From assembly GCF_041902845.1 (NCBI RefSeq), contig NZ_CP159486.1, positions 62,001-126,000 of the forward strand: 64,000 bases of DNA, read 5' to 3'. The position numbers and the translations under genes were made by a program. Of this stretch, positions 41,989-51,195 are shown one piece after another. Every line of letters starts with the position of its first letter. The stretch's first letter is position 1. Below the pieces are notes generated by a model. The model had not been told where the DNA came from. It did not search any database and saw nothing but the letters and a program-made list of their open reading frames with translations. Source of the DNA: Limibacterium fermenti. GTDB lineage: Bacteria > Bacteroidota > Bacteroidia > Bacteroidales > Dysgonomonadaceae.

Positions 41989-42978
41989 ATGAAGAAAGCC
42001 GTTGTTTTATTTTTATCGATTTTGACTTTTATGGGTTGTCGTCAACAGAAAACAGAAGAAGGATATTCCATCACGGGCACTGTCCCTGACGGAATCGAAG
42101 GGTGGATATATCTACAGGAATATAAAGACCGGGAATATAGGAATATCGATTCTTCCCATATCGTCGATCGGAAGTTCTCTTTTTCGGGCTCTGTTCCCGA
42201 GCCTCGCGTATATGCGCTACATTCGTCCCAAAAAGCACAGCGCGCCCAGATATTCTTGGAGAATGCTCCCACGGAAGTCCTTTTCAACAACGAATGGGAA
42301 ATCGAGAGCATAAAAGGCTCGGAAAATACGGAACTGTTCCAGTTGCTTTTACCGGAAAGCCGAAAGGGAACATTGAACGCCGACAGTCTGATAGTAACCA
42401 ATCCATCATCGCCGGTAGCCGTTTATTTTCTCACCCGCGAGATATATAAATATGATTTTGACGAATTGAAAATCCTTCGAAATACGATTTCCGACTCCTT
42501 AAGCGGCCATTCTTATGTAAAAGAAATAGATGAAACGCTGACGGGGTTGGAAAGAGTCCAACCGGGAAAGGAGGCACCCGATTTTACGCTTGAAACAGTG
42601 AACGGGGATTCGTTGAGTTTGCAGTCATTAAGAGGTCAATATGTATTGATTGATTTCTGGGCTTCCTGGTGTCCCGATTGCCGTAAATCGAATCCGCATC
42701 TGGTAAAGCTTTACAACCAATTTAAAACTCATAACTTTACAATCTTAGGCGTTTCCATTGACGAAGACAAAGACCGGTGGAAAGACGCTATCGAGAAAGA
42801 TGGATTGGCCTGGCCGCAGTTAATCACCCCCGGCGGATGGCACAGTGATGTTGTGAAAACCTATGCCCTTCGATGGATTCCTACCGGCGTGCTCGTCGAT
42901 CCCGAAGGAACGATTATTGCCAGGAGCATTCAGCCCGAGACGCTGGAAAGTTATTTAAAAACAAGCCTTCGCCCTTAA
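41989..42978 (+). CDS. TlpA-like thioredoxin-fold lipoprotein with DUF4369 domain
   Basis: This 329-residue exported protein has a lipobox (FMGC, Cys17). An N-terminal DUF4369-like beta domain (about 25-120) begins YSITGTVPDGIEGWIYLQEY. The C-terminal thioredoxin domain (about 190-325) carries the active site WASWCPDC with Cys228 and Cys231. It probably reduces or isomerises disulfides of envelope proteins, like other Bacteroidales TlpA/ResA proteins. It lies 24 bp downstream of guaA. A 400-bp gap separates it from the Cys/Met-rich leader ORF of the next operon. Confidence 0.88.
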   Translation: MKKAVVLFLSILTFMGCRQQKTEEGYSITGTVPDGIEGWIYLQEYKDREYRNIDSSHIVDRKFSFSGSVPEPRVYALHSSQKAQRAQIFLENAPTEVLFNNEWEIESIKGSENTELFQLLLPESRKGTLNADSLIVTNPSSPVAVYFLTREIYKYDFDELKILRNTISDSLSGHSYVKEIDETLTGLERVQPGKEAPDFTLETVNGDSLSLQSLRGQYVLIDFWASWCPDCRKSNPHLVKLYNQFKTHNFTILGVSIDEDKDRWKDAIEKDGLAWPQLITPGGWHSDVVKTYALRWIPTGVLVDPEGTIIARSIQPETLESYLKTSLRP

Positions 42979-43313
42979 GCAAGGATAAAAATAAATCACG
43001 GGAATATCGCCGGATACCGATTCACTCAGATGAATTTCCTGCGGGACAATCTTTTATTCTAAAAAGATACAAAGATCCGCACATCGTCAAAACGGTTCTT
43101 GTCTTTTAGAATCTGTTTAAATTTGTTTCTCGGTTCAAAACGTTTTTTTTGAATTGCGAAGAATACGTTAGGAACCTCCTTTCGTAAGGAATTTAAACAG
43201 TTTCTTAGCCTTTTTGCAATTAAAATGGAAAATATTGCGACATTTCCCCCTAAATACACAGCGAAAAACTCAAAAATAACACAATGAAGACTAAAAATAC
43301 CACATTATTGGTA
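42979..43313. other. intergenic region before the second SusCD operon
   Basis: These 335 bp hold no convincing gene. They contain an 88-bp inverted-repeat element (43113-43200, listed separately). No obvious rho-independent terminator for the TlpA gene is visible. The last bases lead into the promoter of the leader-peptide operon. Confidence 0.6.
43113..43200. repeat. 88-bp inverted-repeat element (MITE-like)
   Basis: CTGTTTAAATT (43113-43123) and AATTTAAACAG (43190-43200) form a perfect 11-bp terminal inverted repeat. Inside are an A/T-rich hairpin (TTCAAAA with TTTTTTGAA) and a small CCT/AGG stem. The size and the ends resemble a miniature inverted-repeat element. No duplicated target site is obvious, so it could also be a large structured 3' UTR. 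Confidence 0.45.
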
Positions 43314-43344
43314 TTGGGGGTTTGAAAAAGAGGCTCTACTTTTG
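43314..43344 (+). promoter_or_regulatory. promoter of the leader-peptide/SusCD operon
   Basis: A -33-like TTGG (43314-43317) and a perfect -7 box TACTTTTG (43337-43344) are 19 bp apart, matching the Bacteroidales promoter pattern. Transcription would start near 43351, giving a 35-nt leader to the small ORF and about 410 nt to susC. Confidence 0.65.
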
Positions 43345-43385
43345 TATTTCAGAATTTATCAAAACAGTTTTTAGTAAAAAGCAAT

Positions 43386-43565
43386 ATGGATAATTATTTA
43401 AAACGGAATCATCGAAAACAAACCCGAAAGGATTTGTTCAGGATAGATCACGACCGGGTGAAAGGCATAAGATCCGGCCGGTTTGTTTCTTTCGTACCTT
43501 CTTTTACCATCTACTCGACTCTTTTCTCTTCCTGTTGCGTCATGCGAATGTGCATGTGCCGCTAA
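43386..43565 (+). CDS. Cys/Met-rich leader peptide (candidate sulfur-amino-acid attenuator)
   Basis: This 59-codon ORF starts with ATG in an A-rich context about 35 nt after the predicted transcription start. It is basic in its first half (MDNYLKRNHRKQTRKD) and ends with SSCCVMRMCMCR and a stop. The last ten residues hold four Cys and three Met, a strong enrichment for the two rarest sulfur amino acids. Tandem hairpins follow 40 nt after the stop, then susC 197 nt after it. Position, size and composition fit a leader peptide whose translation speed reports Cys/Met-tRNA charging. There is no homology to any known function; the role is inferred. Confidence 0.6.
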   Translation: MDNYLKRNHRKQTRKDLFRIDHDRVKGIRSGRFVSFVPSFTIYSTLFSSCCVMRMCMCR

Positions 43566-43605
43566 TTCTTCCTTTCTTTTTCTTTATTTAAAAATTTATT
43601 AAACG

Positions 43606-43664
43606 GTTCCGGTTACCGGAACAATACGATAATCTGTATTTTACAGATTAAGTACGATATACTT
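43606..43664 (+). promoter_or_regulatory. tandem hairpins in the susC leader
   Basis: GTTCCGG-TTA-CCGGAAC (43606-43622) is a perfect 7-bp GC-rich hairpin. TAATCTGTA-TTT-TACAGATTA (43630-43650) is a perfect 9-bp hairpin. A weak third stem, AAGTA/TACTT, spans 43650-43664 and overlaps the second by one base. They lie between the leader-peptide stop and susC and probably act as attenuation or antitermination structures. No strong U-run follows either. Confidence 0.6.
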
Positions 43665-43761
43665 TAATACGTCCGCAAGAAAGATAAAATTCTCTCATTT
43701 ATGCGGCTATGTGTTAAAACAACGCTTTTACCCTATAAAAGGGCGAAGCGTATGGCTAAAA

Positions 43762-46700
43762 ATGAATTTCAATATGAATAATAGAGCGATTTTTTCACAA
43801 GTGAAAAATATCTTATCCGTAAACAAAAAAGGTATCGGCCCTTTGTTAGGGTTCTTACTCCTATCTCTTGGCCTGTATTCGCAGACGTCCTTGCAAGGTG
43901 TTGTCGTCGATAACTCCGGCGCACCCGTAATCGGTGCGACCGTTGTCGTACAATCTACGGCGAATGGGGCTCTCACAGACGAGAACGGAGCGTTCCGGTT
44001 TACAGTAAATCAATCGTTTCCGATAATATTGTCTGTCAGTTTTATCGGTTATGAAACGCAGCAAGTGGAAGTGAAAGAAGCACAATCGCCTATCCGTATT
44101 CTACTGTTAGAAGCGGTGAATGACTTGGAGGAAGTGGTGGTTGTCGGCTATGGCACGCAACGCCGCAAAGAGTTAACGGGAGCGGTGGCGTCCGTTTCCC
44201 GCAAACATCTGGAATATAACACCTCTCCTTCGGTCGACGCCTTGCTCAGCGGCGCCCTGGCAGGAGTGAATGTTACTCAGAGTTCCGGACAACCGGGCGC
44301 TTCGTCGAGCGTGCGTATTCGTGGCGGAAACTCCATCAATGCAAGCAACGATCCGCTCTATGTGATCGATGGGTTTCCGTATTTCAGCGATAACTCATCG
44401 ACGAAAGTCGGCTTCGGGGGAATCGAAGGAGAATCCAATCCGCTGAATTTATTGAATCCTTCCGATATCGAATCCATTGAAGTATTGAAAGATGTATCGG
44501 CAACGGCTATTTACGGATCGAGAGGATCCAATGGAGTCATTCTTATCAACACCAAAAAAGGGCAAAAGGGAAAAAGTGCCGTCAATTACCAATATTCTTT
44601 GGGCCAAAGCCAATCGGCAAAAGAATTGAATCTGCTCAATGCCTCGCAATGGGCTCGTATGCAAAAGGATTACTTTCTCAACAAGCCGGGATACAGTGAT
44701 GCCGAGATCGAGCAATTGGGGGACGGATATGATTGGCAGAATGCCGTTTTGCAGACCGGCGTGACACAAAATCATTCCGTTTCGATTAGTGGAGGAGATG
44801 AAAAATCGAGCTATTTTTTATCGGGAGGAAACTTGTCGCAAGATGGAATTATCTTGAAATCAGGATTCGACCGCTTTATCGGAAGGATAAATTATGACCG
44901 CAACGTGTTTTCCAACTTCTCCGTAGGCGTTAACTTAACGGCCACCAAAAGTACCCAAAACAGCCTGACGACTTTTGAAGGCGTTAATTATAACAGTTCT
45001 CCTTATTCCAAAGGGATTGCCAACTCTTTGACGTATGCCCTGTATATTCCTCCGGTCGTTCCTTTTTATAATGCCGACGGATCTTACAATTATAACAATC
45101 CTTTCGAATATGCTTACCTGCGGGAAGGGAGCAAGACGGCAAACCCGATATCCGATCTTAAGAACAGTACCGCCGAAACGATTAATACGGTGGTGCTCGG
45201 CAATTTTTATGCGAAGTATTCTCCCATTGATGGGTTGACCGCTAAGATAAATCTCGGAAGCAATATCAGTCATACGACGCAAAATTATTTTTCGCCTTCT
45301 TATACCGCTTTGGGATTAGAACCCGACGGCATAGGAGGGATCGGAAACAAGCGGGTGGAAATCTTGCTTTCGGAATTTACGCTATCGTATGCAAAAAAGA
45401 TCAAGGATATTCATTCCTTTGATGCATTAGGGGGATTTACCTATCAGGATACGAAGATGAATCTTCTTACCACGATGAGTGCCGGTTTTACCAATGAAGA
45501 TCTGGGCGTAGACAATTTGCAAGATGGAAAGCCTTACGGCAGCACCCCTATTTTGAGCGGAGCAACGCGTAGTAAACTCTATTCGCTGCTGGGAAGAATC
45601 AACTATTCCCTATTAGACCGCTACCATTTAACGACGAATTTTCGCAGCGATTATTCCACCCGTTTTGCCAAAAACCATAAATGGGGCATTTTCCCTTCTT
45701 TAGGATTGTCTTGGAATATAAACGACGAAGCTTTTTTGCGGGATGCCAAGACACTCAATAATCTGAAACTCCGCCTGAGTGCGGGAAGTGTGGGTAATCA
45801 GGAAATAGGGGATTATGAGTATCTGCAATTACTCGAAGCTGTTTATTACGGAGGAAATGTTGCTTACCGGGTTGGAAACAGCGGCAATGAAAACTTGAAA
45901 TGGGAAACCACCACTCAATACAATATAGGGGTCGATGCCGGATTTCTGAACAGCCGTATCTCGTTGACGGCCGATGCTTATTACAAAAAAACCTCTGATT
46001 TGCTGTTAAGTATTCCTCCCAAATTAGGTGAAGAGAACAATCAATTGGTCAACGTCGGGAATGTTGTCAATAAAGGAGTAGAATTAACGGTAAACGCTAT
46101 CGCCGTCGATCGTCCCGGCTTCCAGTGGTCGCTTACAGGCAATATTGCCCGCAACCATAACGAAATAACAAAATTGAATGATAACGGAGATATTATAGAC
46201 GGAGTCGAAATTTTACGAGTGGGAGAATCGCTCGGTTCATTCTATGGTTTGGTATTCGAAGGCGTCGTACAAACAGGGGAGGATGTTTCAAAACTTCCGA
46301 CGTCTCCGGCTTATACGACGTTACAGCCGGGCGATCCTAAATTCAAAGATGCCCATAACGATAATCATATCGACAAAAATGACCGGGTAGTATTGGGAAG
46401 TCGCCAACCGGATTTTACCTATGGGTTTTCGAGTACGCTCAATTATCGGAATTTCGATTTGTTTGTCCTGCTGCAAGGATCACAGGGGAATCAAGTGTAT
46501 AATCTTTTGCGGCGTTATCTGGAAAGCCCGAATGATGCGTACAATGCTTCGGACGTTTTATTGGACAGTTGGACTCAAACCAATCCTTCTACGACCGTCC
46601 CGCGTATTACGAATGTGCCTCTTTCGAGTGAATTGGACAGCCGGTATATAGAAGATGCCTCTTACTTGCGGCTTAAGACCCTGACCGTAGGATATACCCT

Positions 46701-46881
46701 TGTGAAGCTTCCGTTTGCCTCCAAAAACATTCCTTTTAAGCTCCGGTTTTTCGGAACGGCTCAAAACCTGTTTACCCTTACCGGCTACAAAGGTTATGAT
46801 CCCGAAATCGCAAAAGGAATTGATTTGGGCACTTACCCCGTAGCCAGGACATTTACTATCGGGGCGAGTATAACATTTTAA
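43762..46881 (+). CDS. SusC-like TonB-dependent transporter (second pair)
   Basis: This outer-membrane transporter of about 1039 residues has a long basic signal region, a CarboxypepD_reg-like domain (TSLQGVVVDNSGAPVIGATV) and the SusC signature LEEVVVVGYGTQRRKELTGA. The plug holds IRGGNSINASNDPLYVIDG and the barrel ends FTIGASITF. A GTG at 43711 would add 17 residues; the ATG at 43762 (or 43774) gives the better start. It is followed by susD after 108 bp and a DAACS-type symporter. The substrate is not known. No glycosidase is present, so it may import peptides, amino-acid or sulfur compounds rather than glycans, consistent with the Cys/Met-rich leader upstream. Confidence 0.93.
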   Translation: MNFNMNNRAIFSQVKNILSVNKKGIGPLLGFLLLSLGLYSQTSLQGVVVDNSGAPVIGATVVVQSTANGALTDENGAFRFTVNQSFPIILSVSFIGYETQQVEVKEAQSPIRILLLEAVNDLEEVVVVGYGTQRRKELTGAVASVSRKHLEYNTSPSVDALLSGALAGVNVTQSSGQPGASSSVRIRGGNSINASNDPLYVIDGFPYFSDNSSTKVGFGGIEGESNPLNLLNPSDIESIEVLKDVSATAIYGSRGSNGVILINTKKGQKGKSAVNYQYSLGQSQSAKELNLLNASQWARMQKDYFLNKPGYSDAEIEQLGDGYDWQNAVLQTGVTQNHSVSISGGDEKSSYFLSGGNLSQDGIILKSGFDRFIGRINYDRNVFSNFSVGVNLTATKSTQNSLTTFEGVNYNSSPYSKGIANSLTYALYIPPVVPFYNADGSYNYNNPFEYAYLREGSKTANPISDLKNSTAETINTVVLGNFYAKYSPIDGLTAKINLGSNISHTTQNYFSPSYTALGLEPDGIGGIGNKRVEILLSEFTLSYAKKIKDIHSFDALGGFTYQDTKMNLLTTMSAGFTNEDLGVDNLQDGKPYGSTPILSGATRSKLYSLLGRINYSLLDRYHLTTNFRSDYSTRFAKNHKWGIFPSLGLSWNINDEAFLRDAKTLNNLKLRLSAGSVGNQEIGDYEYLQLLEAVYYGGNVAYRVGNSGNENLKWETTTQYNIGVDAGFLNSRISLTADAYYKKTSDLLLSIPPKLGEENNQLVNVGNVVNKGVELTVNAIAVDRPGFQWSLTGNIARNHNEITKLNDNGDIIDGVEILRVGESLGSFYGLVFEGVVQTGEDVSKLPTSPAYTTLQPGDPKFKDAHNDNHIDKNDRVVLGSRQPDFTYGFSSTLNYRNFDLFVLLQGSQGNQVYNLLRRYLESPNDAYNASDVLLDSWTQTNPSTTVPRITNVPLSSELDSRYIEDASYLRLKTLTVGYTLVKLPFASKNIPFKLRFFGTAQNLFTLTGYKGYDPEIAKGIDLGTYPVARTFTIGASITF

Positions 46882-46989
46882 CGGTAATCATGGACGGCAA
46901 AGAATAATATCGAATAAAAAGTACATCCCTCTAAGGAGTGTAAAGAAATAAATCATTCTTAAATTATCAACATCTAAAATTATCAGGTT

Positions 46990-48705
46990 ATGAAAAAAAA
47001 GTCTTTAAATTTGGCAGCTCTTGCAGCCATACTAATCAGTAGTCTTGTATTCTATTCGTGCGAAAACGAATCGGATCCGCCGAGTGTCGTTACCGAGGAA
47101 TCGGTGTGGAAGTCAGATCAGGAAGCATTGGCGACCGTAAATGCCGTTTATCCTCCTCTGCAACGCTTAAGTTCGTCTTATTCTTTTTTATTGGAGTCGG
47201 CAACCGAAAATACTATCAGTTTTGAAGGAGCCGATGATGAAGCCGGGCCATTGGTCAGTCTTTTTCAAACAGATATCAACAATTGGTATCCGACAAAAGT
47301 ATTCAATTATCTGTATGTAAGCATCAATGAAGCAAATCGTACGGTGGCTAAGGCCGATTCCAGCTACGCAGGCGGAAATTTATCTCAGGATGTGATCAAG
47401 CTTGCAAGAGCCCGAGCCAAATTCGTTCGCGGTCTGGATTATCTCTACTTAACTCAACTTTGGGGGGAAGTCCCTCTTATTTTAAGCACAACTTCTTCGA
47501 AAAAGGAACAAACCGAACGTCAGTCCATTGATAAGGTTTACGAACAAATCGTTCAAGACTTGACGGAAGCGGAAGCTGACTTGCCGCCTTTTGACCAGAC
47601 TCGCTCCAATCCCAGCAAAGGGGCTGCTAATGCCATCCTTGCCCGGGCTTATTTGACTTGGGCGAGCAAACCTCTTTCGCAAAACGAAGTAGGAGCCATA
47701 TCCGGTAGCAAAACGGATCCTTCTGCTGTTACTTGGGATACGAAAAAATTGGAGAAAGCGGTAGAATATGCCGATAGAGTCATTAATAGCGGTAATTACA
47801 AATTGGAAAACGATTTTGAAGATAACTTCGGCGTGCCTGCGGAGAACCGTTCACCCGAACATATCTTTACGATCCATCACGATGGCGACGGACAGGGAGA
47901 TGCTCAAGGAAACCATCAAACGCATTGCCCGTTTACTTTCCGTTTCGATTTATATCAGGATAACCATATTGGCCCGGCGGATGTTACGCTTCTTGACCGC
48001 TTTTCCGATAAAGATAAACGAAAAAGATTCTCTCTCCTTACACGTTTATATAATCAAGATGAACCCCTCGTGAACAGTCCGCAAAGCGCAAGCGATTATA
48101 AAGAGTATCATTATGTATATCCTATCACTTCTCCCCGTGTCGGGAAATACATTCATCGCAACTCCAAATATCCCGAAGTGGCGCCGGGAACAGAGGCTGG
48201 CCAACCGAATAACATCAACCGTATTGAAATTCGTTATGCGGAAGTTTTATTAATCAAAGCTGAGGCTTTACTCAATCTGGGAAAAGCAACTGAAGCCGCT
48301 GGCGTGATCAATGAACTGCGAAAAAGAGCCGGCTTGAGCGATTTAGCGACGCTCACTCAAAAAGATCTGGAAAATGAATGGTATCTGGAACTTTTCTTTG
48401 AGCAAAAGCACTGGTTGAATCTGGTACGCTGGCGTAAATTGGTAAACACCGTGCTGACGGAAACGCCGAAATTCGAGTATTATAAAGAAGATTATAAATC
48501 CGTAGAATCACAAGTGGCTAAATTCGGCCCCGAGAATGATGGCACCCAGGCAGGAAAGGTGAAAACCAACTATCCGTTCTTTGCCAAAGTGTATAAGCAT
48601 CTTCATTCCAAAACGACGAATGTAAGCGGTAGGTTTTATCGTTTCCCCATTCCGAAAGGATTATCGGGCAATGATCTGGGTATAGAGCAAAATCCGGGTT
48701 ATTAA
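46990..48705 (+). CDS. SusD/RagB-family surface-binding lipoprotein (second pair)
   Basis: This 571-residue lipoprotein has a lipobox FYSC (Cys24). The typical SusD start follows (SVWKSDQEALATVNAVYPP), then the helical core (ARARAKFVRGLDYLYLTQLW) and the C-terminal SusD segment NEWYLELFFEQKHWLNLVRWR. It forms the lid of the adjacent SusC. The segment YRFPIPKGLSGNDLGIEQNP closes the protein as usual for this family. Ligand unknown. A strong hairpin separates it from the symporter gene. Confidence 0.93.
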   Translation: MKKKSLNLAALAAILISSLVFYSCENESDPPSVVTEESVWKSDQEALATVNAVYPPLQRLSSSYSFLLESATENTISFEGADDEAGPLVSLFQTDINNWYPTKVFNYLYVSINEANRTVAKADSSYAGGNLSQDVIKLARARAKFVRGLDYLYLTQLWGEVPLILSTTSSKKEQTERQSIDKVYEQIVQDLTEAEADLPPFDQTRSNPSKGAANAILARAYLTWASKPLSQNEVGAISGSKTDPSAVTWDTKKLEKAVEYADRVINSGNYKLENDFEDNFGVPAENRSPEHIFTIHHDGDGQGDAQGNHQTHCPFTFRFDLYQDNHIGPADVTLLDRFSDKDKRKRFSLLTRLYNQDEPLVNSPQSASDYKEYHYVYPITSPRVGKYIHRNSKYPEVAPGTEAGQPNNINRIEIRYAEVLLIKAEALLNLGKATEAAGVINELRKRAGLSDLATLTQKDLENEWYLELFFEQKHWLNLVRWRKLVNTVLTETPKFEYYKEDYKSVESQVAKFGPENDGTQAGKVKTNYPFFAKVYKHLHSKTTNVSGRFYRFPIPKGLSGNDLGIEQNPGY

Positions 48706-48720
48706 TGTTGTTTTTGCTTT

Positions 48721-48753
48721 ACCGGGGGTGTCGATTCAAGCGGCGCCCCCGGT
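48721..48753 (+). terminator. GC-rich hairpin between susD and symporter gene
   Basis: ACCGGGGG (48721-48728) pairs with CCCCCGGT (48746-48753) across a 17-nt loop. There is no T-run, so it more likely stabilises the susCD mRNA end or partially terminates than fully stops transcription. The symporter gene starts 25 bp later. Confidence 0.55.
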
Positions 48754-48777
48754 TCCATAAATCATAGAATAATATAT

Positions 48778-49980
48778 ATGAAGAAATTCTTTTCAAACAA
48801 CAGTGTCCGTTTATTTTTGGCGGCGGTTGCCGGATTATTGATAGGGGAATATGCAACGGAAGGGGTTATCCGTGTTATTCTTCCTATAAAACATGTATTG
48901 GGACAGATTATCTTTTTTCTGATACCGCTCCTTATTTTCGGTTTCATCACCCCTTCCATTACACGCCTGAAAGATCATGCCTCGAAGTTTCTGGGCATAT
49001 CCGTCGCGTTGGCTTATCTGTCGTGTGTGGGAAGCGCCACGTTGGGCGCGGTTGCCGGATACAACCTTATACCGCTTATCGATATCACGCCGGTGGAGGG
49101 GGCGCAAAAAGAGCTTCCCGAACTATTCTTCCGGCTGGATATTCCGCCTGTGATAGGAGTCTTAAGCGCGTTGGTATTGTCGTTTTTCCTGGGATTATCC
49201 ATTCTTTGGACGAAGGCGAAGAGAATAGAAAATGCGTTATATGAATTCCAGGGCATTGTCTTTGTAATGGTGAAAAAATTCCTGATACCCATTCTTCCGT
49301 TCTTTGTCCTCACGAATTTCAGTGTTTTTTCTTATCAGGGAATTATACAATCACGATTAGTCGTTTTTCTGGCCATTCTGCTTATTACGCTTCTTTGCCA
49401 TATCCTTTGGCTCACGTTTTTGTACGGGTCGGCCGGAATATATTCAAAGAAAAATCCATGGCAGGTCCTTAAATATTACGGACCCGTTGCATTGACCTCG
49501 TTGGGCACGCAATCTTCGGCTGCCAGTTTGGGGATCGCTATCGAAGAAACGCGGAAAAGCCCCGTTTTGAAACCCGAAGTACGCGATTTTGCGATTCCTC
49601 TCTTCAGCACCATTCATTTCCCCGGTTCTATACTCGATGTCTCTTTTCTGGCATTGGCCGTGTCGCAAATATTATACGGAACGATGCCGGCTATCGAACA
49701 GATTATTCTCTTTATTCCCCTTCTCGGTATTTTTGCCGTAGCAGCGCCCGGATTACCCGGAGGCACGCTTTTCATTTCGTTAGGACTGATACATGCTGTT
49801 TTGGGATTGGATGAAGCCGCGACCGCTTTAATGATCACCATTTTTGCCTTATTGGACAGTTTTGGAACGACCCATAATATAACCAGCGCCGGAGCTTTGT
49901 CGTTGATATTGTCCGGATATGCAGAAAAGAAAGAAGCTAAATCTTCTTCCCGGGCCGAAGCAGAAAAACCGATTCTTTAA
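48778..49980 (+). CDS. DAACS-family (SDF) cation symporter, possible cystine/dicarboxylate transporter
   Basis: This 400-residue inner-membrane protein has about eight to ten helices. Its SDF-family features are SLGTQSSAASLGIA (hairpin-1 Ser-rich motif, about 240-253), the segment PLFSTIHFPGSI, and LPGGTLFISLGLI. The late helix GTTHNITSAGAL is the conserved substrate-site region. This family imports glutamate, aspartate, dicarboxylates, serine or, in TcyP/YdjN, cystine, driven by Na+ or H+. The specificity cannot be read by eye. Its place after a SusCD pair with a Cys/Met-rich leader makes a sulfur amino-acid substrate plausible. Confidence 0.85.
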   Translation: MKKFFSNNSVRLFLAAVAGLLIGEYATEGVIRVILPIKHVLGQIIFFLIPLLIFGFITPSITRLKDHASKFLGISVALAYLSCVGSATLGAVAGYNLIPLIDITPVEGAQKELPELFFRLDIPPVIGVLSALVLSFFLGLSILWTKAKRIENALYEFQGIVFVMVKKFLIPILPFFVLTNFSVFSYQGIIQSRLVVFLAILLITLLCHILWLTFLYGSAGIYSKKNPWQVLKYYGPVALTSLGTQSSAASLGIAIEETRKSPVLKPEVRDFAIPLFSTIHFPGSILDVSFLALAVSQILYGTMPAIEQIILFIPLLGIFAVAAPGLPGGTLFISLGLIHAVLGLDEAATALMITIFALLDSFGTTHNITSAGALSLILSGYAEKKEAKSSSRAEAEKPIL

Positions 49981-50060
49981 CTTTCGGCTCCATATCCTAT
50001 TGTATACGGGCCGTTTATGGACGGGTAGAAAATCGTCGGCGATGACGATATTTGAAACAG

Positions 50061-50091
50061 CAAGAAGAAATTAATCTTCTTGTTCTTCTTT
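50061..50091 (+). terminator. terminator of the second SusCD operon, overlapping the pdxA 3' end
   Basis: CAAGAAGA (50061-50068) and TCTTCTTG (50075-50082) form a perfect 8-bp stem with a 6-nt loop, extended by flanking pairs. TTCTTCTTTT follows on the plus strand. The right arm lies inside the last codons of convergent pdxA. Confidence 0.65.
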
Positions 50092-51168
50092 TGTCAGATC
50101 TAACTTTTCGTCATCCTTGCTACGGTCAAAAAACATTTTCCGCAGAGGATTCGCATGAGCCTCATCGTAAGCCGACCGATTCCTGATAACGTCCAGAGCC
50201 AGATAAATAGCTTGGTGAAACGATTCATCCGAAGCGATGCCTTTCCCGGCTATATCATAAGCCGTGCCATGATCGGGAGAAGTGCGTACAATGTCGAGTC
50301 CCGCAGTATAGTTTACGCCGGCCTCCATCGCTAACGTCTTAAATGGAATAAGTCCCTGATCATGATACATCGCTAAAATAGCATCGAATTCTTTAAACCT
50401 GCCGGAGCCGAAAAAGCCGTCCGAAGGAAAAGGTCCGGCGCAAAGAATTGTTTGTTTTTGCGCCTCAGCCACAGCCGGGATGATCACGTCCATTTCTTCT
50501 TTTCCCAAAAGGCCGTTCTCTCCCGCATGCGGATTTAATCCCAAAACTGCAATACGGGGATTTTCCAAATTGAAATCGCGTACTAAAGATGTCTGTAACG
50601 TCCGTATTCTTTCGAGAATCAGTTCTTTCGAAATTGTATCGGGAACGTCACGGACAGGTATGTGGGCCGTAACCAATGCCACGCGCAGATTATTGCAAAC
50701 CATCATCATTAATGCCTTTTTTCCCTTGCCAAAACGTTCTTGAAGAAATTCGGTATGACCGGGAAAAGAAAAATGATCGTTTTGGATGGTATCTTTATGG
50801 ATAGGCAACGTTACCAGAGCATCTATAAGGCCGTTTTTAAGATCTTGAGATGCTCTGTCGAGAGCCATATAGGCCGCTTCTCCGGCATCGGGACTCGGCG
50901 ACCCCAAGTCTATTTTTATTTCATCTTTTATGCAATTGATAAGATTCAATTTCCCGTCGTTGTAATCTTCAGCCTTGGTTATCGTATAAAAATTGATTGG
51001 CTTGTAGTTCAAGACTTTTCTATGATAAGATGCCGATTTGGCCGATCCGTAAATGATCGGAGTGAAAAATTCGGTTAAGCGAATATCGGAGAATGTTTTC
51101 AAAAGAATCTCATATCCGATTCCGTTGATATCTCCATGGGTAATACCTATTTTTAGTAATTCTGACAT
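50071..51168 (-). CDS. pdxA: 4-hydroxythreonine-4-phosphate dehydrogenase
   Basis: This 365-residue metal- and NAD-dependent enzyme of pyridoxal-phosphate synthesis oxidises 4-phosphohydroxy-L-threonine. Key segments are GITHGDINGIGYEI (about 7-20), FPGHTEFLQERFG with the metal-binding His, LNPHAGENGLLGKEE, and MYHDQGLIPFKTLAM carrying another metal His. RTSPDHGTAYDIAGKG holds the third. A ~30-residue C-terminal tail rich in Lys/Glu/Asp is an extension over the usual length. It is the second gene after rlmN (27 bp spacing) on the minus strand. Confidence 0.96.
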   Translation of the reverse strand: MSELLKIGITHGDINGIGYEILLKTFSDIRLTEFFTPIIYGSAKSASYHRKVLNYKPINFYTITKAEDYNDGKLNLINCIKDEIKIDLGSPSPDAGEAAYMALDRASQDLKNGLIDALVTLPIHKDTIQNDHFSFPGHTEFLQERFGKGKKALMMMVCNNLRVALVTAHIPVRDVPDTISKELILERIRTLQTSLVRDFNLENPRIAVLGLNPHAGENGLLGKEEMDVIIPAVAEAQKQTILCAGPFPSDGFFGSGRFKEFDAILAMYHDQGLIPFKTLAMEAGVNYTAGLDIVRTSPDHGTAYDIAGKGIASDESFHQAIYLALDVIRNRSAYDEAHANPLRKMFFDRSKDDEKLDLTKEEQED

Positions 51169-51195
51169 AGTCTATATATCGGTTTATAGATGAGT

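Noticed and set aside
43711..43761. GTG start for the second SusC
   Set aside because: It adds a 17-residue charged extension before a normal start; ATG at 43762 or 43774 gives a better signal region.
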